A stretch of DNA of 64,000 nucleotides, from the NCBI GenBank assembly GCA_009377375.1, contig WHUE01000003.1, positions 1-64,000 on the forward strand, written 5' to 3'. A program made the translations under genes and the position numbers. The notes beneath the pieces were generated by a model, which was not told the origin of the DNA, made no database searches, and was given only the letters and a program-made list of their open reading frames with translations. Of the stretch, positions 20,891 to 33,212 are shown piece by piece. The number at the start of each line of letters is the position of its first letter. Positions within the stretch are counted from its first letter, which is position 1. This DNA comes from Alphaproteobacteria bacterium. Lineage in GTDB: Bacteria; Pseudomonadota; Alphaproteobacteria; MPNO01; UBA2964.

Positions 20891-22270
20891 GTGTTTTCCC
20901 TCGTCATCGGCATCATCGGCGTCTTCTGCCTCGCCGGCTTCCTCATCGGCCGTCAGCGCCTGATCCACCAGACCGCTGCGGCGGGCGCGCGGTCGCATTC
21001 CCTGCCCAATTATTACGGCCTCTATGTCGCCCTGTGGACGGGCGTGCCGAGCGTCATCCTGGTCCTCGCCTGGCTTGCGGCGCAGGGCGGGGCGGTCGAC
21101 CGGCTCCTGCTGGCCTCGCTCGCGGACTCGGCGGTCGAGGGCAAGGGCCCGGCGGAACTTTCGCTGCTCCTGACGGAAATCCGCTCGGTCGCCAGCGGCA
21201 GGATTTTCGGCCAGCCGTCCCAGGCCGTGATCGACGCCGCGTCCCGCCTCAACCTCTGGCAGGCGCTGGCGGGCTGGGGCATGGTGGCCGCCGGCAGCGC
21301 GCTGGCGCTGCTGGGGCTGTTCTTCACCCGCCGGAAGGTCGCGCCGGAATTCCGGGCGCGGCAGGGCGTGGAACGGATGTTCAGCGCACTGATGATCGTC
21401 AGCGCCCTGGCCGCCATCCTCACGACCTTCGGCATCCTTCTGTCGCTGCTGTTCGAGGCGTTCCGGTTCTTCGACCGCGTGCCGGTCGGGGAATTCCTGT
21501 TCGGCCTGAACTGGGAGCCGCAGATCCCGCTGCGCGAGGATCAGGTCGCGGGGCAGGGAGCCTTCGGCGCCGTCCCCGTCTTCACCGGCACGCTGCTCGT
21601 CGCCTTCATCGCGATGTCGGTGGCGATGCCGGTCGGCCTGTTCGCCGCCATCTACACCTCGGAATATGCCGACCGGCGCGTCCGCGCGGTGGTCAAGCCG
21701 ATCATGGAGGTCCTGGCGGGCATCCCCACCATCGTCTACGGCTTCTTCGCCGTGCTTGTCGTCGCGCCGGCGCTGCGCGAGTTCGGCCGCAGCGTCGGGC
21801 TCGACGTCGCGCCGAACAGCGCGCTCGCGGCGGGCGCGGTCATGGGAGTGATGATTCTGCCCTTTATCTCCTCCATCACCGACGACGCGCTTTCGGCCGT
21901 TCCCAACGCCATGCGCGAAGGGTCGTACGGGCTGGGGGCGACCAAGGCGGAAACGATCGTCAACGTCCTGCTGCCGGCGGCGCTGCCAGGGATCGTGGGC
22001 GGCGTCCTGCTCGCCGTCTCCCGCGCGATCGGCGAGACGATGATCGTCGTCATGGCCGCCGGGCTTATCGCCAGAATGACCGCCAACCCTCTCGAATCGG
22101 TCACCACCGTCACGGTGCAGATCGTGACGCTGCTGATCGGCGACACGGAATTCGACAACCCCAAGACGCTGGCCGCGTTCGCTCTGGGCCTGGTTCTGTT
22201 CCTCGCCACCCTGGCCATGAACATCACCGCGCTGAAGATCGTCCAGAAATACCGCGAAAAATACGAGTGA
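20891..22270 (+). CDS. pstC: Phosphate ABC transporter permease PstC
   Basis: A 459-residue inner-membrane permease beginning with GTG. It is longer than E. coli PstC because of an N-terminal extension with its own membrane segments (about 1-150), common in alphaproteobacteria. The permease core contains YTSEYADRRVRAVVKPIMEV and the EAA loop region PNAMREGSYGLGATKAETI. It pairs with PstA to form the channel. Confidence 0.94.
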   Translation: MFSLVIGIIGVFCLAGFLIGRQRLIHQTAAAGARSHSLPNYYGLYVALWTGVPSVILVLAWLAAQGGAVDRLLLASLADSAVEGKGPAELSLLLTEIRSVASGRIFGQPSQAVIDAASRLNLWQALAGWGMVAAGSALALLGLFFTRRKVAPEFRARQGVERMFSALMIVSALAAILTTFGILLSLLFEAFRFFDRVPVGEFLFGLNWEPQIPLREDQVAGQGAFGAVPVFTGTLLVAFIAMSVAMPVGLFAAIYTSEYADRRVRAVVKPIMEVLAGIPTIVYGFFAVLVVAPALREFGRSVGLDVAPNSALAAGAVMGVMILPFISSITDDALSAVPNAMREGSYGLGATKAETIVNVLLPAALPGIVGGVLLAVSRAIGETMIVVMAAGLIARMTANPLESVTTVTVQIVTLLIGDTEFDNPKTLAAFALGLVLFLATLAMNITALKIVQKYREKYE

Positions 22271-22277
22271 TCGGGTT

Positions 22278-23588
22278 ATGACATCGACCATCATGACGCA
22301 GCCCACGGCAGCCGAAACGCGGCTCGGCTGGGAATCGGCCGAAGTCAGGCGTCGCATCCGGCGCCGCCATGCGGCGAACCGCCGCCTGCGGCTATACGGC
22401 ATCGCCGCCATCTGCACCGCCATCGGACTGCTGGCCACCCTGGTCGTCTCGCTCGTCCTGCTGGGGTCGCCGGCCTTCGTGCAGACAAAACTGGACATGC
22501 CGGTCCTTCTCAACGCCCAGCATGTGGACCCCGCCCAGCCGGCCCGCGGAAACTACCGCGCGATCGTCCGGTCCTCGTTTCTCTCCCTGTTTCCCGAAGG
22601 CGCCGCCATGTCGCCCCGCGATCAGCGGGCGCTGTTCCGGATTCTCAGCAACGGCGCGCCGCTTGCGGTGCGGGATCACGTGGTCGCGAACCCCGGAGAC
22701 CTGGGCAAGACGGTCACGCTGTCGGTGCCGCTGTCGGACCCGTTCGACCAGCTCAACAAGGGGAAGATCCGCCGCGACCTGCCCGAGAACCGGCGGACCG
22801 TCACCGACCGGCAGCTGGCCTGGTTCGACCACCTGGACGCGCAGGGCCTGATTTCGATGCCCTTCAACTGGGCGATGTTCTTCAACTCGGATTCGCGGTT
22901 CCCGGAGCTCGCCGGCATGGCCGGTGCGCTGGTGGGGTCGTTCTACGCCCTGATGGTCTGCTTCCTCATCAGCTTTCCCGTCGGGATCGCGGCGGCGATC
23001 TATCTCGAGGAATTCGCACCCCGGAACCGCTGGACCGACGTGATCGAGGTGAACGTCAACAACCTCGCCGCGGTGCCGTCCATCGTGTTCGGCCTGCTCG
23101 GACTCGCAGTGTTCCTCAACTTCTTCAACATGCCCCGGTCCGCGCCTCTGGTCGGCGGCATGGTGCTGTCGCTGATGACCTTGCCGACGATCATCATCGT
23201 CACCAGGGCCGCGCTGAAGGCGGTTCCGCCGTCGATCCGCGAGGCGGCGCTCGGCGTCGGCGCGTCGAAGCACCAGGTGACGCTGCACCACGTCCTGCCG
23301 CTGGCCATGCCGGGCATCCTGACCGGCACGATCATCGGCATGGCCCAGGCGCTGGGCGAGACGGCGCCGCTGCTGCTCATCGGCATGAACGCCTTCATCG
23401 TCGAGCCGCCGGGCGGAATCCTCGAACCCGCGACCGCGCTGCCGACGCAGATATTCATCTGGGCCGACTCCCCCGAACGGGGCTTCGCGGCGCGCACGGC
23501 GGGCGGCATTCTCGTGCTGCTCGGATTTCTCGTCATGATGAACATGGTCGCCGTGTGGCTCCGGAAGCGCTTCGAGCGCCGCTGGTGA
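22278..23588 (+). CDS. pstA: Phosphate ABC transporter permease PstA
   Basis: A 436-residue permease starting 7 nt after pstC. The N-terminal part includes one membrane segment (about 45-65) and a periplasmic extension of about 150 residues. The core contains [20 protein letters not shown] and the EAA loop [20 protein letters not shown], which contacts PstB. The extended N-terminus matches the long PstC. Confidence 0.94.
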   Translation: MTSTIMTQPTAAETRLGWESAEVRRRIRRRHAANRRLRLYGIAAICTAIGLLATLVVSLVLLGSPAFVQTKLDMPVLLNAQHVDPAQPARGNYRAIVRSSFLSLFPEGAAMSPRDQRALFRILSNGAPLAVRDHVVANPGDLGKTVTLSVPLSDPFDQLNKGKIRRDLPENRRTVTDRQLAWFDHLDAQGLISMPFNWAMFFNSDSRFPELAGMAGALVGSFYALMVCFLISFPVGIAAAIYLEEFAPRNRWTDVIEVNVNNLAAVPSIVFGLLGLAVFLNFFNMPRSAPLVGGMVLSLMTLPTIIIVTRAALKAVPPSIREAALGVGASKHQVTLHHVLPLAMPGILTGTIIGMAQALGETAPLLLIGMNAFIVEPPGGILEPATALPTQIFIWADSPERGFAARTAGGILVLLGFLVMMNMVAVWLRKRFERRW

Positions 23589-23625
23589 CGCGACGGTGGA
23601 GGGCGCAATGGAAGGAGCTGTGAGG

Positions 23626-24429
23626 ATGGATGCCGCGACCCGGACCGGCACGGCGAACGCCGCCCAGAACGGCAGGGCCATATTCGAGTGCCGTGACGTC
23701 CGCGTTTTCTACGGCGAGAAGCAGGCGCTGTTCGATGTCGGCATGGACATCATGGAACATCGGGTGACCGCCTTCATCGGGCCCTCGGGCTGCGGCAAGT
23801 CGACATTCCTGCGTTGCCTGAACCGCATGAACGACATCATCGACGGTTGCCGCGTGGAGGGATCGATACGGCTGCACGGCATGGACGTCTACAGCCGCGA
23901 AGTCGATCCGGTGCATCTGCGCGCGCGGGTGGGCATGGTGTTCCAGAAGCCGAACCCCTTCCCCAAGTCGATCTACGACAACGTCGCCTACGGCCCCAGG
24001 ATTCACGGCCTGGCCCGCGACCGCACCGATCTGGAGGAAATCGTCCATACCAGCCTGGAGAAGGCCGGGCTGCTGAAGGAGGTCAAGGACCGTCTGGATT
24101 CTCCCGGCACCGGTCTTTCGGGCGGCCAGCAGCAGCGCCTGTGCATCGCGCGCGCCATCGCGGTCAGCCCGGACATCATCCTGATGGACGAACCGTGCTC
24201 GGCGCTGGACCCGATCGCCACCGCGCATATCGAGGAGCTGATCGACGGGCTCAGCGAGAACTACACCATCGTGATCGTCACCCACAACATGCAGCAGGCG
24301 GCCCGCGTCTCGCAGCGCACCGCGTTCTTCCATATCGGCGAACTGGTGGAATACAGCGACACGGAAGAAATCTTCACCAGCCCCTCCGACGAGCGCACCC
24401 AAGGCTATATCACCGGCCGCTTCGGCTGA
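23626..24429 (+). CDS. pstB: Phosphate ABC transporter ATP-binding protein PstB
   Basis: A 267-residue ATPase of the Pst importer. Walker A is GPSGCGKST at residues 52-60, the signature is LSGGQQQR, and Walker B leads into [11 protein letters not shown]. The ATG at 23626 is chosen because AAGGAG lies 8 nt upstream; GTG at 23596 and ATG at 23608 are alternatives in the same frame. Confidence 0.96.
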   Translation: MDAATRTGTANAAQNGRAIFECRDVRVFYGEKQALFDVGMDIMEHRVTAFIGPSGCGKSTFLRCLNRMNDIIDGCRVEGSIRLHGMDVYSREVDPVHLRARVGMVFQKPNPFPKSIYDNVAYGPRIHGLARDRTDLEEIVHTSLEKAGLLKEVKDRLDSPGTGLSGGQQQRLCIARAIAVSPDIILMDEPCSALDPIATAHIEELIDGLSENYTIVIVTHNMQQAARVSQRTAFFHIGELVEYSDTEEIFTSPSDERTQGYITGRFG

Positions 24430-24448
24430 TCCGAAGGATGAAAATCAC

Positions 24449-25204
24449 ATGAGCGACAAGGCGACAGGCGGCGACCATATCGTCAGGTCCTACGACGAGG
24501 AGCTGGAGCAGCTCAACAATTCGATCATCGAGATGGGCGGGCTTGCCGAAGCCCAGATCGAGGCGGCGATCCAGGCGCTGGTGACCCGGGATCCGGATCT
24601 CGCCGCCCGCGTGGTGGAGGACGACGACAAGGTCGACGACCTTAACCTCGACATCGACAACCAGGCGATGCGGCTGCTCGCGCTGCGCCAGCCGATGGCG
24701 CGCGACCTGCGCAACGTGGTTGCCGCGCTGAAGATTTCGTCCGATCTCGAACGGATCGCGGACTACGCCTCGAACATGGCGCGGCGCTCCATGGCGCTGA
24801 ACGAGGATTCGCCGGTCCGCCCGGTCCATGCCATCCCCCGCATGGGGCGCATGGTGATGAGCATGATGAAGAACGTGATCGATGCCTATGTCGAGCACGA
24901 CGTGGAGAAAGCCGTCGCCGTGTGGCACGCCGACGAAGAGGTCGACGAGATGTATGTCAGCCTGTTCCGCGAGCTGCTGACCTATATGATGGAGGACGCG
25001 CGGCGCATCAGTCCCTGCGCCCACGTGCTGTTCGTCGCCAAGAACATCGAGCGCATCGGCGATCACGTGACCAATATCGCTGAGACGATATACTTCCTGG
25101 TGCACGGCGACCGCATGCGCGAGACGCGCCCGCGCGGCCGCAGCACCGAATGGTCGCTCAGCAGCGATGCGGAGACGGCCGAACGACTGAAGGATTCAGG
25201 ATGA
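24449..25204 (+). CDS. phoU: Phosphate signalling regulator PhoU
   Basis: A 251-residue all-helical protein with two PhoU repeats. It links the state of PstSCAB to PhoR and keeps the Pho regulon off when phosphate is plentiful. Repeat segments LRQPMARDLRNVVAALKIS and FVAKNIERIGDHVTNIAE carry the family's metal-binding acidic motifs. Its stop overlaps the phoB start in ATGA. Confidence 0.95.
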   Translation: MSDKATGGDHIVRSYDEELEQLNNSIIEMGGLAEAQIEAAIQALVTRDPDLAARVVEDDDKVDDLNLDIDNQAMRLLALRQPMARDLRNVVAALKISSDLERIADYASNMARRSMALNEDSPVRPVHAIPRMGRMVMSMMKNVIDAYVEHDVEKAVAVWHADEEVDEMYVSLFRELLTYMMEDARRISPCAHVLFVAKNIERIGDHVTNIAETIYFLVHGDRMRETRPRGRSTEWSLSSDAETAERLKDSG

Positions 25205-25896
25205 AGCCTGTCATTCTCGTCGTCGAGGACGAAACCGCGCTGGTCCGTCTGCTGCGATATAACCTCGACAAGGAAGGGTTCGAGGTGCTGGAGGCGACCG
25301 ACGGCGAGGAGGCGCTGCTGATCCTGTCCGAGCGCCGGATCGATCTGGTGCTGCTGGACTGGATGCTGCCGTCGGTGTCGGGCATCGAGATCTGCCGCCA
25401 GATACGGCGCCGCAACGAGACGCGCAACCTGCCCGTCATCATGCTCACCGCCCGCGGCGAGGAAGGGGACCGCATCCGCGGCCTCAACGCCGGCGCAGAC
25501 GACTATATCCCCAAGCCGTTCTCCTATGACGAGCTGATGGCGCGCATCCATGCCGTGCTGCGCCGGATCCGTCCGGCGCTGACCGAGGAAAAGCTGAACT
25601 TCGCCGATCTCGAGATGAACGTCGCCACCCACCGCGTGACCCGCGACAGGGAGGCGCTGCGGCTGGGACCGACCGAGTTCCGGCTTCTGCGCTTCCTGAT
25701 GGAGCATCCCCGCCGGGTGTTCGACCGCAACCAGCTCATCGACGCCGTCTGGGGCCACGATATCTATGTCGATGCGCGCACCGTCGACGTGCACATCCGC
25801 CGTCTGCGCAAGGCGCTGAACGGCGAGGGCAAGCCGGACCTGATCCGTACGGTGCGCTCCGCCGGCTACGCGCTGGACGCGCCGGAGATGGCCTGA
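25201..25896 (+). CDS. phoB: Phosphate regulon response regulator PhoB
   Basis: A 231-residue OmpR-family regulator. The receiver domain has the phosphoacceptor D53 in LLDWMLP and the conserved Lys in PKPFSYDEL near 104; the winged-helix domain ends with DVHIRRLRKALN. The ATG at 25201 overlaps the phoU stop. It would bind the repeat arrays upstream of pstS and of the DUF47-pit pair. Confidence 0.95.
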   Translation: MKPVILVVEDETALVRLLRYNLDKEGFEVLEATDGEEALLILSERRIDLVLLDWMLPSVSGIEICRQIRRRNETRNLPVIMLTARGEEGDRIRGLNAGADDYIPKPFSYDELMARIHAVLRRIRPALTEEKLNFADLEMNVATHRVTRDREALRLGPTEFRLLRFLMEHPRRVFDRNQLIDAVWGHDIYVDARTVDVHIRRLRKALNGEGKPDLIRTVRSAGYALDAPEMA

Positions 25897-25964
25897 GCCT
25901 GCCGTTTTCCGCAGTCGCGCGGGCTGTCCACGATTGACGGCGACCGCGCGCCCCCGTAGGCTCG

Positions 25965-25986
25965 CCGTCATAATTTTGTAACATTC
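25965..25986 (+). promoter_or_regulatory. Putative Pho box upstream of DUF47-pit
   Basis: CCGTCATAATT followed directly by TTGTAACATTC keeps the 11-nt period and resembles two CTGTCAT half-sites. It lies about 40 bp before the DUF47 start, close enough for PhoB to activate or block transcription. Repression of Pit by PhoB is known in some alphaproteobacteria; the direction here is unknown. Confidence 0.5.
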
Positions 25987-26027
25987 GGCTCCGCGGCCTC
26001 GCGCCGCGGCGCGCCGGGGAGCGTCCG

Positions 26028-26708
26028 ATGCCGGTGATGAGCCCGCTTTTCAACCTGTTCGGCCAGTCGCCCTTCAGGCCGCTGCAGGAGCACATGCGTC
26101 TCGTCGTGCGCTGCGCCAACGAGGTGCCGGCGCTGTTCGAGGCCGTTCACGCCAGGGATTCCGACAAGGTGGCGGAGGTGCACGATCGCATCTTCACCCT
26201 GGAGAACGAGGCCGACGAGATCAAGAACCAGCTCCGCGCCCATCTGCCCAAGTCCATGTTCATGCCCGTGGACCGGCGCGACCTGCTCGAAATCCTCGAC
26301 CTGCAGGATTCCATCGCCGACGCCGCCCAGGACATCGCCGGGATGATGGTGGTGCGCGAGCTGACCCTGCCCGACCCCATGCGCCGCCCGCTGATGGGGC
26401 TGACGCGGCGCTGCGTCGATGCCTGCAACCAGCTCGCCAAGATCATGGAGGAGCTGGACGAGCTGGTGGAGACGGGCTTCCGCGGACCGGAATCGGACAA
26501 GGTCATGGAGATGATCACCGAGCTCAGCCGCATCGAATCGGACACCGACGTGCGCGCCATCGAGCTCATGCGCGCGCTCTTCATGCATGAGGAGCAGATC
26601 GGCGCCGTCTCGACCATCATGTGGGATCGCGTGATCCACTGGGTCGGCGACCTCGCCAACTACGCCGAGCGCGCGGGCAACCGCCACCGCCTGCTGATCG
26701 CCCGATAA
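26028..26708 (+). CDS. DUF47 family PhoU-like phosphate transport regulator
   Basis: A 226-residue helical protein of the TIGR00153/DUF47 family, distant relatives of PhoU that accompany Pit permeases. Visible features are the HDRIFTLENEADEIKNQL helix, the LLEILDLQDSIADAAQDIAG segment and RIESDTDVRAIELMRALF. A GGGGAG ribosome site precedes the ATG. It lies 34 nt before pit, so the pair is an operon. It probably controls Pit activity. Confidence 0.9.
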   Translation: MPVMSPLFNLFGQSPFRPLQEHMRLVVRCANEVPALFEAVHARDSDKVAEVHDRIFTLENEADEIKNQLRAHLPKSMFMPVDRRDLLEILDLQDSIADAAQDIAGMMVVRELTLPDPMRRPLMGLTRRCVDACNQLAKIMEELDELVETGFRGPESDKVMEMITELSRIESDTDVRAIELMRALFMHEEQIGAVSTIMWDRVIHWVGDLANYAERAGNRHRLLIAR

Positions 26709-26742
26709 CTCCCGCAAGCCCGACCGGTAAGCCGCCCGAAGC

Positions 26743-28008
26743 ATGGAAATCATTATTCAGCACGGCCCGGCGCTGATCGCGCTCGCCGTCGGTCTTGGGC
26801 TTTTCATGACATGGGGCATCGGGGCCAACGACGTCGCGAACGCGCTGGGCACATCGGTCGGGTCCGGCGCCATCACCATCAAAACCGCCATCGTCATCGC
26901 CGCGATCTTTGAATTCGCCGGCGCCGCCCTGGCCGGCGGCCATGTGACCGAAACCATCCGCAAGGGCATCATCGATCCCGCCGGCATGGCGGACCGGCCG
27001 GAGCTGCTGGTGTTCGGCATGCTGGGCGCGCTGCTGGCGGCCGCCTGCTGGCTGGCCGCGGCCAGCCTCAAGGGCTGGCCCGTCTCCACCACCCATTCCA
27101 TCGTCGGCGCCGTCGTCGGCGTCGGTGTCGCCGGGATGGGAGTCGAATCGGTCCACTGGGGCAAGATCGGCCAGATCGTCGCGAGCTGGGTCATCTCGCC
27201 CGCGATCGGCGGCGGTCTCGCCTTCGCGCTGATGCTCAGCATCCAGAAGCTGATCCTGAACGCTGAACGCCCGTTCGAGGCCGCGGTCCGCTGGGGCCCG
27301 TACTATGTCTTCCTGGTCGGTTTCACGGTCTCGCTGGTCACGCTGTTCAAGGGGCTGGCCCACCTGGACATCGATCTCAGCGTCCCGATGAGCTTCCTGC
27401 TCGCCGCCCTGATCGGGCTGGCCGTGGCGCTTATCGGGCGGCATGCCATTTCGCGGGTGCGGGTGGACGAGGCCGCGGACCGCGACTTCCACTTCGCCAG
27501 CGTCGAACGCGTGTTCGCGCCGATGATCGTGTTCACCGCCTGCGCCATGGCCTTTGCCCACGGCTCCAACGACGTCGCCAACGGCGTGGGGCCGATGGCC
27601 GCCGTCTACGGCCTCATCAAGTCCGGCGGCGAGGTCTCCCAGCGACTGCCCATGCCGTTCTGGATCCTTGCCCTCGGCGGATTCGGGATCGTGGTGGGCC
27701 TGGCCACCTTCGGCTATCGCGTGATGCAGACCATCGGCAAGCGCATCACCGAGCTGACGCCGACGCGCGGCTTCTGCGCCACTGTGGCCGCCGCCGTCAC
27801 CGTGGTGGTCGCCTCGCGCACGGCGATGCCGGTCTCGACCACCCATATCGCGGTCGGCGCGGTGATGGGGGTGGGGCTTGCGCGCGGCATCGCCGCGATC
27901 AACCTGCGGGTGATCCTGTCCATCGTGATCTCGTGGCTGATCACCCTGCCGGCGGGCGGCATCCTCGCCGCGGCGTTCTATTTCATGTTCAAGGGCATGT
28001 TCACCTGA
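26743..28008 (+). CDS. pit: Low-affinity inorganic phosphate transporter (Pit family)
   Basis: A 421-residue permease with about ten membrane segments that imports metal-phosphate with protons. Both Pit signature repeats are present: GANDVANALGTSVGSGAI near residues 26-43 and GSNDVANGVGPMAAVYG in the second half. The paired GWPVSTTHSIVGAVVG and MPVSTTHIAVGAVMG motifs are typical. It sits directly behind the high-affinity Pst system. Confidence 0.95.
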   Translation: MEIIIQHGPALIALAVGLGLFMTWGIGANDVANALGTSVGSGAITIKTAIVIAAIFEFAGAALAGGHVTETIRKGIIDPAGMADRPELLVFGMLGALLAAACWLAAASLKGWPVSTTHSIVGAVVGVGVAGMGVESVHWGKIGQIVASWVISPAIGGGLAFALMLSIQKLILNAERPFEAAVRWGPYYVFLVGFTVSLVTLFKGLAHLDIDLSVPMSFLLAALIGLAVALIGRHAISRVRVDEAADRDFHFASVERVFAPMIVFTACAMAFAHGSNDVANGVGPMAAVYGLIKSGGEVSQRLPMPFWILALGGFGIVVGLATFGYRVMQTIGKRITELTPTRGFCATVAAAVTVVVASRTAMPVSTTHIAVGAVMGVGLARGIAAINLRVILSIVISWLITLPAGGILAAAFYFMFKGMFT

Positions 28009-28115
28009 CGACGGTCGCAACGCCAGGGGCCTCGCCGATGCGCGGGTCCCGCGCGGGCACCCCGTCGGGCCGGCGATGCTGCGGGGCCGGAACATCCGGC
28101 CGGGATTGCGGACGC

Positions 28116-28631
28116 TCATGCGATCTCCGCCAGCGCCGCCCGGTGATGCGCCGCGCTTGCCGCGTCGAAGCAGGCGAAGACCACCAGTTCGATCTCCGCC
28201 GCCGTTTCCAGCACCTCCCCGACCGCCGCAACGGCGATCCGCGCCGCGCGGTCGGGCGGGAAGCGGTAGACGCCTGTGCTGATCGCCGGAAAGGCGATGC
28301 TGGCGAGGCCGTGTTCGCGCGCCAGCGCCAGCGACCGGCGGTAGCACGATTCCAGCAGCGCGTCCTCGCCCCGCCCGCCGCCCTGCCAGACCGGGCCGAC
28401 GGTATGGATCACGTGCCGGGCGGGCAGGGCGTAGCCGCCGGTGATCCTCGCCTCGCCGGTGGGGCAGCCGCCGAGGGCCCGGCATTCTTCCAGAAGTCCC
28501 CGACCGGCGGCGCGGTGGATCGCGCCGTCCACCCCGCCGCCGCCCAGCAGCGATTCGTTGGCGGCGTTGACGATGGCGTCGACCTTCAGCGTCGTGATGT
28601 CCGCCTCGATAACGTCCATGCGGTCCTTCAT
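28116..28631 (-). CDS. Macrodomain protein, O-acetyl-ADP-ribose deacetylase type
   Basis: A 171-residue macrodomain, YmdB-like. The ligand-binding sequence [20 protein letters not shown] and the later [18 protein letters not shown] are clear. Such enzymes remove acetyl from O-acetyl-ADP-ribose or ADP-ribose from proteins. M at 28631 is chosen; M at 28619 is also possible. It converges on pit and is divergent from the glycosyltransferase, so no operon partner is evident. Confidence 0.9.
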   Translation of the reverse strand: MKDRMDVIEADITTLKVDAIVNAANESLLGGGGVDGAIHRAAGRGLLEECRALGGCPTGEARITGGYALPARHVIHTVGPVWQGGGRGEDALLESCYRRSLALAREHGLASIAFPAISTGVYRFPPDRAARIAVAAVGEVLETAAEIELVVFACFDAASAAHHRAALAEIA

Positions 28632-28765
28632 GGCGGTGCCCGTATCCGGAATGCGTCGGACCGGCAGCATGCGTCGCCGCGCGCCGCCGCGTCAACGCGG
28701 CGTGCGGGGACGCCGCCGCTATGCTACCCATGATCCCGGCAGGCAACGCGCGGGAACAGGGGCGG

Positions 28766-29782
28766 ATGGCGGAAGCGGGCAGGGTCGGGTCGGTGCTGGT
28801 CTATGTCGGCGGCGACCTGGTCGGCGACGGGCTGATGAAGCTGCCGGTGCTGCGGGCGCTGCGCCATGCCTGGCCGGACGCGCATATCGTCTGGTGCGCC
28901 GGAAAATTCAGAACCGCTTTCGCGCACGAGCTCCGCGACCTCGTCGCCGGCCTGGTGGACGAGACGATCGAGGAGGCCGGATTCGACCGGCCCCTGCGCC
29001 TGCTGCTGCGCCGGCCGCTCGGGGGGCGCCGCTTCGACGTGGTGATCGACACCCAGCGCGGCGTGCCGGTGACGGCCCTCGTGCGGCGCATCCGGCATGG
29101 CGTCTTCGTCTCCGGCGCCGCTGATTTCCTGCTCTCGGAGCGCCGACCGCCGAGGGGCTACACGCGGCCGGAATCGATGGCCGGGCAGCTTCTCGACCTC
29201 GTCGCCCTGGCCTCGGGCGCGCCGGCGCGGGCGGACGCGGACCTCTCCATCGATCCCGCGTCGCGGGAAGCGGCGGCGAAGGCGTTGCCCGACGGCCCCC
29301 GCTATGTCGGCTTCGCCCCCGGCGCGGGCGGGCGGCACAAGTGCTGGCCGCTGGACCGCTTCATCGCGCTGGCCGACGCGCAGGCCGGGGCGGGGCGCGT
29401 GCCCGTCTTCATCCTCGGCCCGGACGAGGCGGACCGGGTGGCGGCGATCCGCGCCGGCGCCCCGTCCGCGATCCTGCCGGCCTCGCATCCTGGCGACGGC
29501 CCGCCGGTCAGCCGCTCGGCCGCCTTCACCATCGCGGTCGGGCGCAGGCTCGCCGCCGCCGTCGCCAACGACGCCGGGGCCGGGCATCTGCTGGCCGCGG
29601 CCGACGCGCCGCTGGTCTCGCTGTTCGGCCCCACCCGCGCCGCCAAGTTCGCCCCCGCCGCCCGGCGGCTGGAAGTGGTGGCGGCGCAGGATTTCGGCTC
29701 GGATGCGATGGAGGCGATTCCGGTGGATGCCGTCGCGGTGGCGCTCGAACGGCTGGTTCAGCCGGACGCGCGCGCCGGATAG
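28766..29782 (+). CDS. Glycosyltransferase family 9 (heptosyltransferase-like)
   Basis: A 338-residue GT-B enzyme related to lipopolysaccharide heptosyltransferases. The N-terminal VYVGGDLVGDGLMKLPVLRAL corresponds to the acceptor-side motif, and the C-terminal VANDAGAGHLLAAADAPLVS followed by FGPT is the donor-binding signature. It probably adds a sugar to lipid A core at the cytoplasmic face; the sugar is unknown. Its end overlaps the convergent ampG end by 25 nt. The start may be M at 28766 or an upstream ATG at 28721/28730. Confidence 0.82.
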   Translation: MAEAGRVGSVLVYVGGDLVGDGLMKLPVLRALRHAWPDAHIVWCAGKFRTAFAHELRDLVAGLVDETIEEAGFDRPLRLLLRRPLGGRRFDVVIDTQRGVPVTALVRRIRHGVFVSGAADFLLSERRPPRGYTRPESMAGQLLDLVALASGAPARADADLSIDPASREAAAKALPDGPRYVGFAPGAGGRHKCWPLDRFIALADAQAGAGRVPVFILGPDEADRVAAIRAGAPSAILPASHPGDGPPVSRSAAFTIAVGRRLAAAVANDAGAGHLLAAADAPLVSLFGPTRAAKFAPAARRLEVVAAQDFGSDAMEAIPVDAVAVALERLVQPDARAG

Positions 29783-31050
29783 CGCCGTATCATCCAGAGC
29801 AGGAGCAGAAGCCCCGGCAGCGCGGCGGCGGTGGAGACGAGGAAGAAGCCGATCCAGTCCATCTGGTCGGCGATCCAGCCGCCGGAGGACGACAGCACCG
29901 TGCGCCCCACCGCCATCAGGCTCGACAGCAGCGCGTACTGCGTCGCCGTGAAGGCCACGTTGCACAGCCCCGACAGATAGGCGACGAAGGCCGCCGTGCC
30001 CATCCCCCCGGTCAGGTTCTCCGCCGCGATGGTCGCGGTCAGCATGGCGATGTCGTGGCCGACCAGGGCCTGGGCGACGAACATCAGGTTCGACGCCATC
30101 TGCAGCACCCCGGCCGCCAGCAGCGCCCGCAGCACGCCCAGCTTCGCCACCATCAGCCCGCCGGCCAGCGCGCCGGTGATCGACATGGCGACGCCGAACG
30201 CCTTGGTGACGTTGGCGATCTCGATCTTGGAAAACCCGATCTCGATATAGAACGGCCCGGTCATCACGGCCGCCACCGCGTCGCCGAACTTGTAGAGCAG
30301 GATGAACAGCAGCACCCAGCCCCAGCCCGGCCGCCGCGCGAACTCCGCCAGCGGCTCGACCACATGCGCGGCGAGCCAGGCGGCGAGGCCGGGGCGTTGC
30401 TCCGCCATGGCGGGCGCGTCCGGCTCCGGGTTCAGCAGGATGGCGGCGACGCCGACCAGCACCAGCGCGGCGATGAAGGCATAGGCCGCGAACCAGCCGA
30501 AGAAGCTGGCCATGTAGAGCGCGCCCGCGCCGGACACCACCATGGCCACGCGATAGCCGATCTGGATCGCCGCCGCGCCGGCGCCCTGCTGGCGCTCCTC
30601 CAGGATCTCCACACGGTAGGCGTCGATGACGATGTCCTGGCTGGCGGAGCAGAAGGCGACCAGCAGGGCCAGCGCCGCGCATACGCCCGGCTGTGCCGCC
30701 GGGTCCGATGCGCCCAGGCCCAGCGCGGCCGCCATCAGCGCGGCCTGGATCGCCACCGCCCAGCCGCGCCTGCGGCCCAGCAGCGCGGTGAGCACCGGCA
30801 GCCGCAGCCCGTCGATCAGCGGCGACCACAGGAATTTCAGCGTATAGGGCAGCCCGACCAGCGCGAACAGCCCGATCATCGTGCGCGAGACGCCGAGCTC
30901 CGCCAGCCAGACGCTCAGCGTGCCGGCGACGAGGGCAAGCGGCAGCCCGCTCGAAAACCCGAGACAGAGGATGCAGAGGATGCGCCGGTCGCGATAGACC
31001 GAAAGCGCCGCCACCCACCCGTCAAGTCGTGCTCCCGCGCGCGTCGCCAT
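29758..31050 (-). CDS. ampG: AmpG-type muropeptide permease (MFS, PAT family)
   Basis: A 430-residue MFS transporter with about twelve membrane segments. CLGFSSGLPLALVAGTLSVW near residue 29 and GLPYTLKFLWSPLIDGLRLP near 66 are AmpG hallmarks. AmpG imports anhydromuropeptides for wall recycling and can feed beta-lactamase induction. No ampD or ampR is adjacent. The DdpX dipeptidase and Bax-like hydrolase elsewhere in the window fit the same recycling theme. Confidence 0.88.
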   Translation of the reverse strand: MATRAGARLDGWVAALSVYRDRRILCILCLGFSSGLPLALVAGTLSVWLAELGVSRTMIGLFALVGLPYTLKFLWSPLIDGLRLPVLTALLGRRRGWAVAIQAALMAAALGLGASDPAAQPGVCAALALLVAFCSASQDIVIDAYRVEILEERQQGAGAAAIQIGYRVAMVVSGAGALYMASFFGWFAAYAFIAALVLVGVAAILLNPEPDAPAMAEQRPGLAAWLAAHVVEPLAEFARRPGWGWVLLFILLYKFGDAVAAVMTGPFYIEIGFSKIEIANVTKAFGVAMSITGALAGGLMVAKLGVLRALLAAGVLQMASNLMFVAQALVGHDIAMLTATIAAENLTGGMGTAAFVAYLSGLCNVAFTATQYALLSSLMAVGRTVLSSSGGWIADQMDWIGFFLVSTAAALPGLLLLLWMIRRYPARASG

Positions 31051-31107
31051 GCCGTGCGCATCATACGCCCGGGGGCCGAATCGGGGCGAGTGGAGCGACG
31101 GGCGGTG

Positions 31108-33051
<1,944 letters not shown>

Positions 33052-33212
33052 GGATAGGCCCTCCTCAGCCTGCGTCGGAGGGCCGCGCCGCCTGCTCCCT
33101 GGCGCGGCGCCTCCCGATCATGCGCCTCGCGGCAATTATGGGAGCAATGCGGGGGGGAGACAAGGCGGGGCGGCATGCCCGCGCCGCCCGCATCCCGCCG
33201 GAGCGCGCCGCG

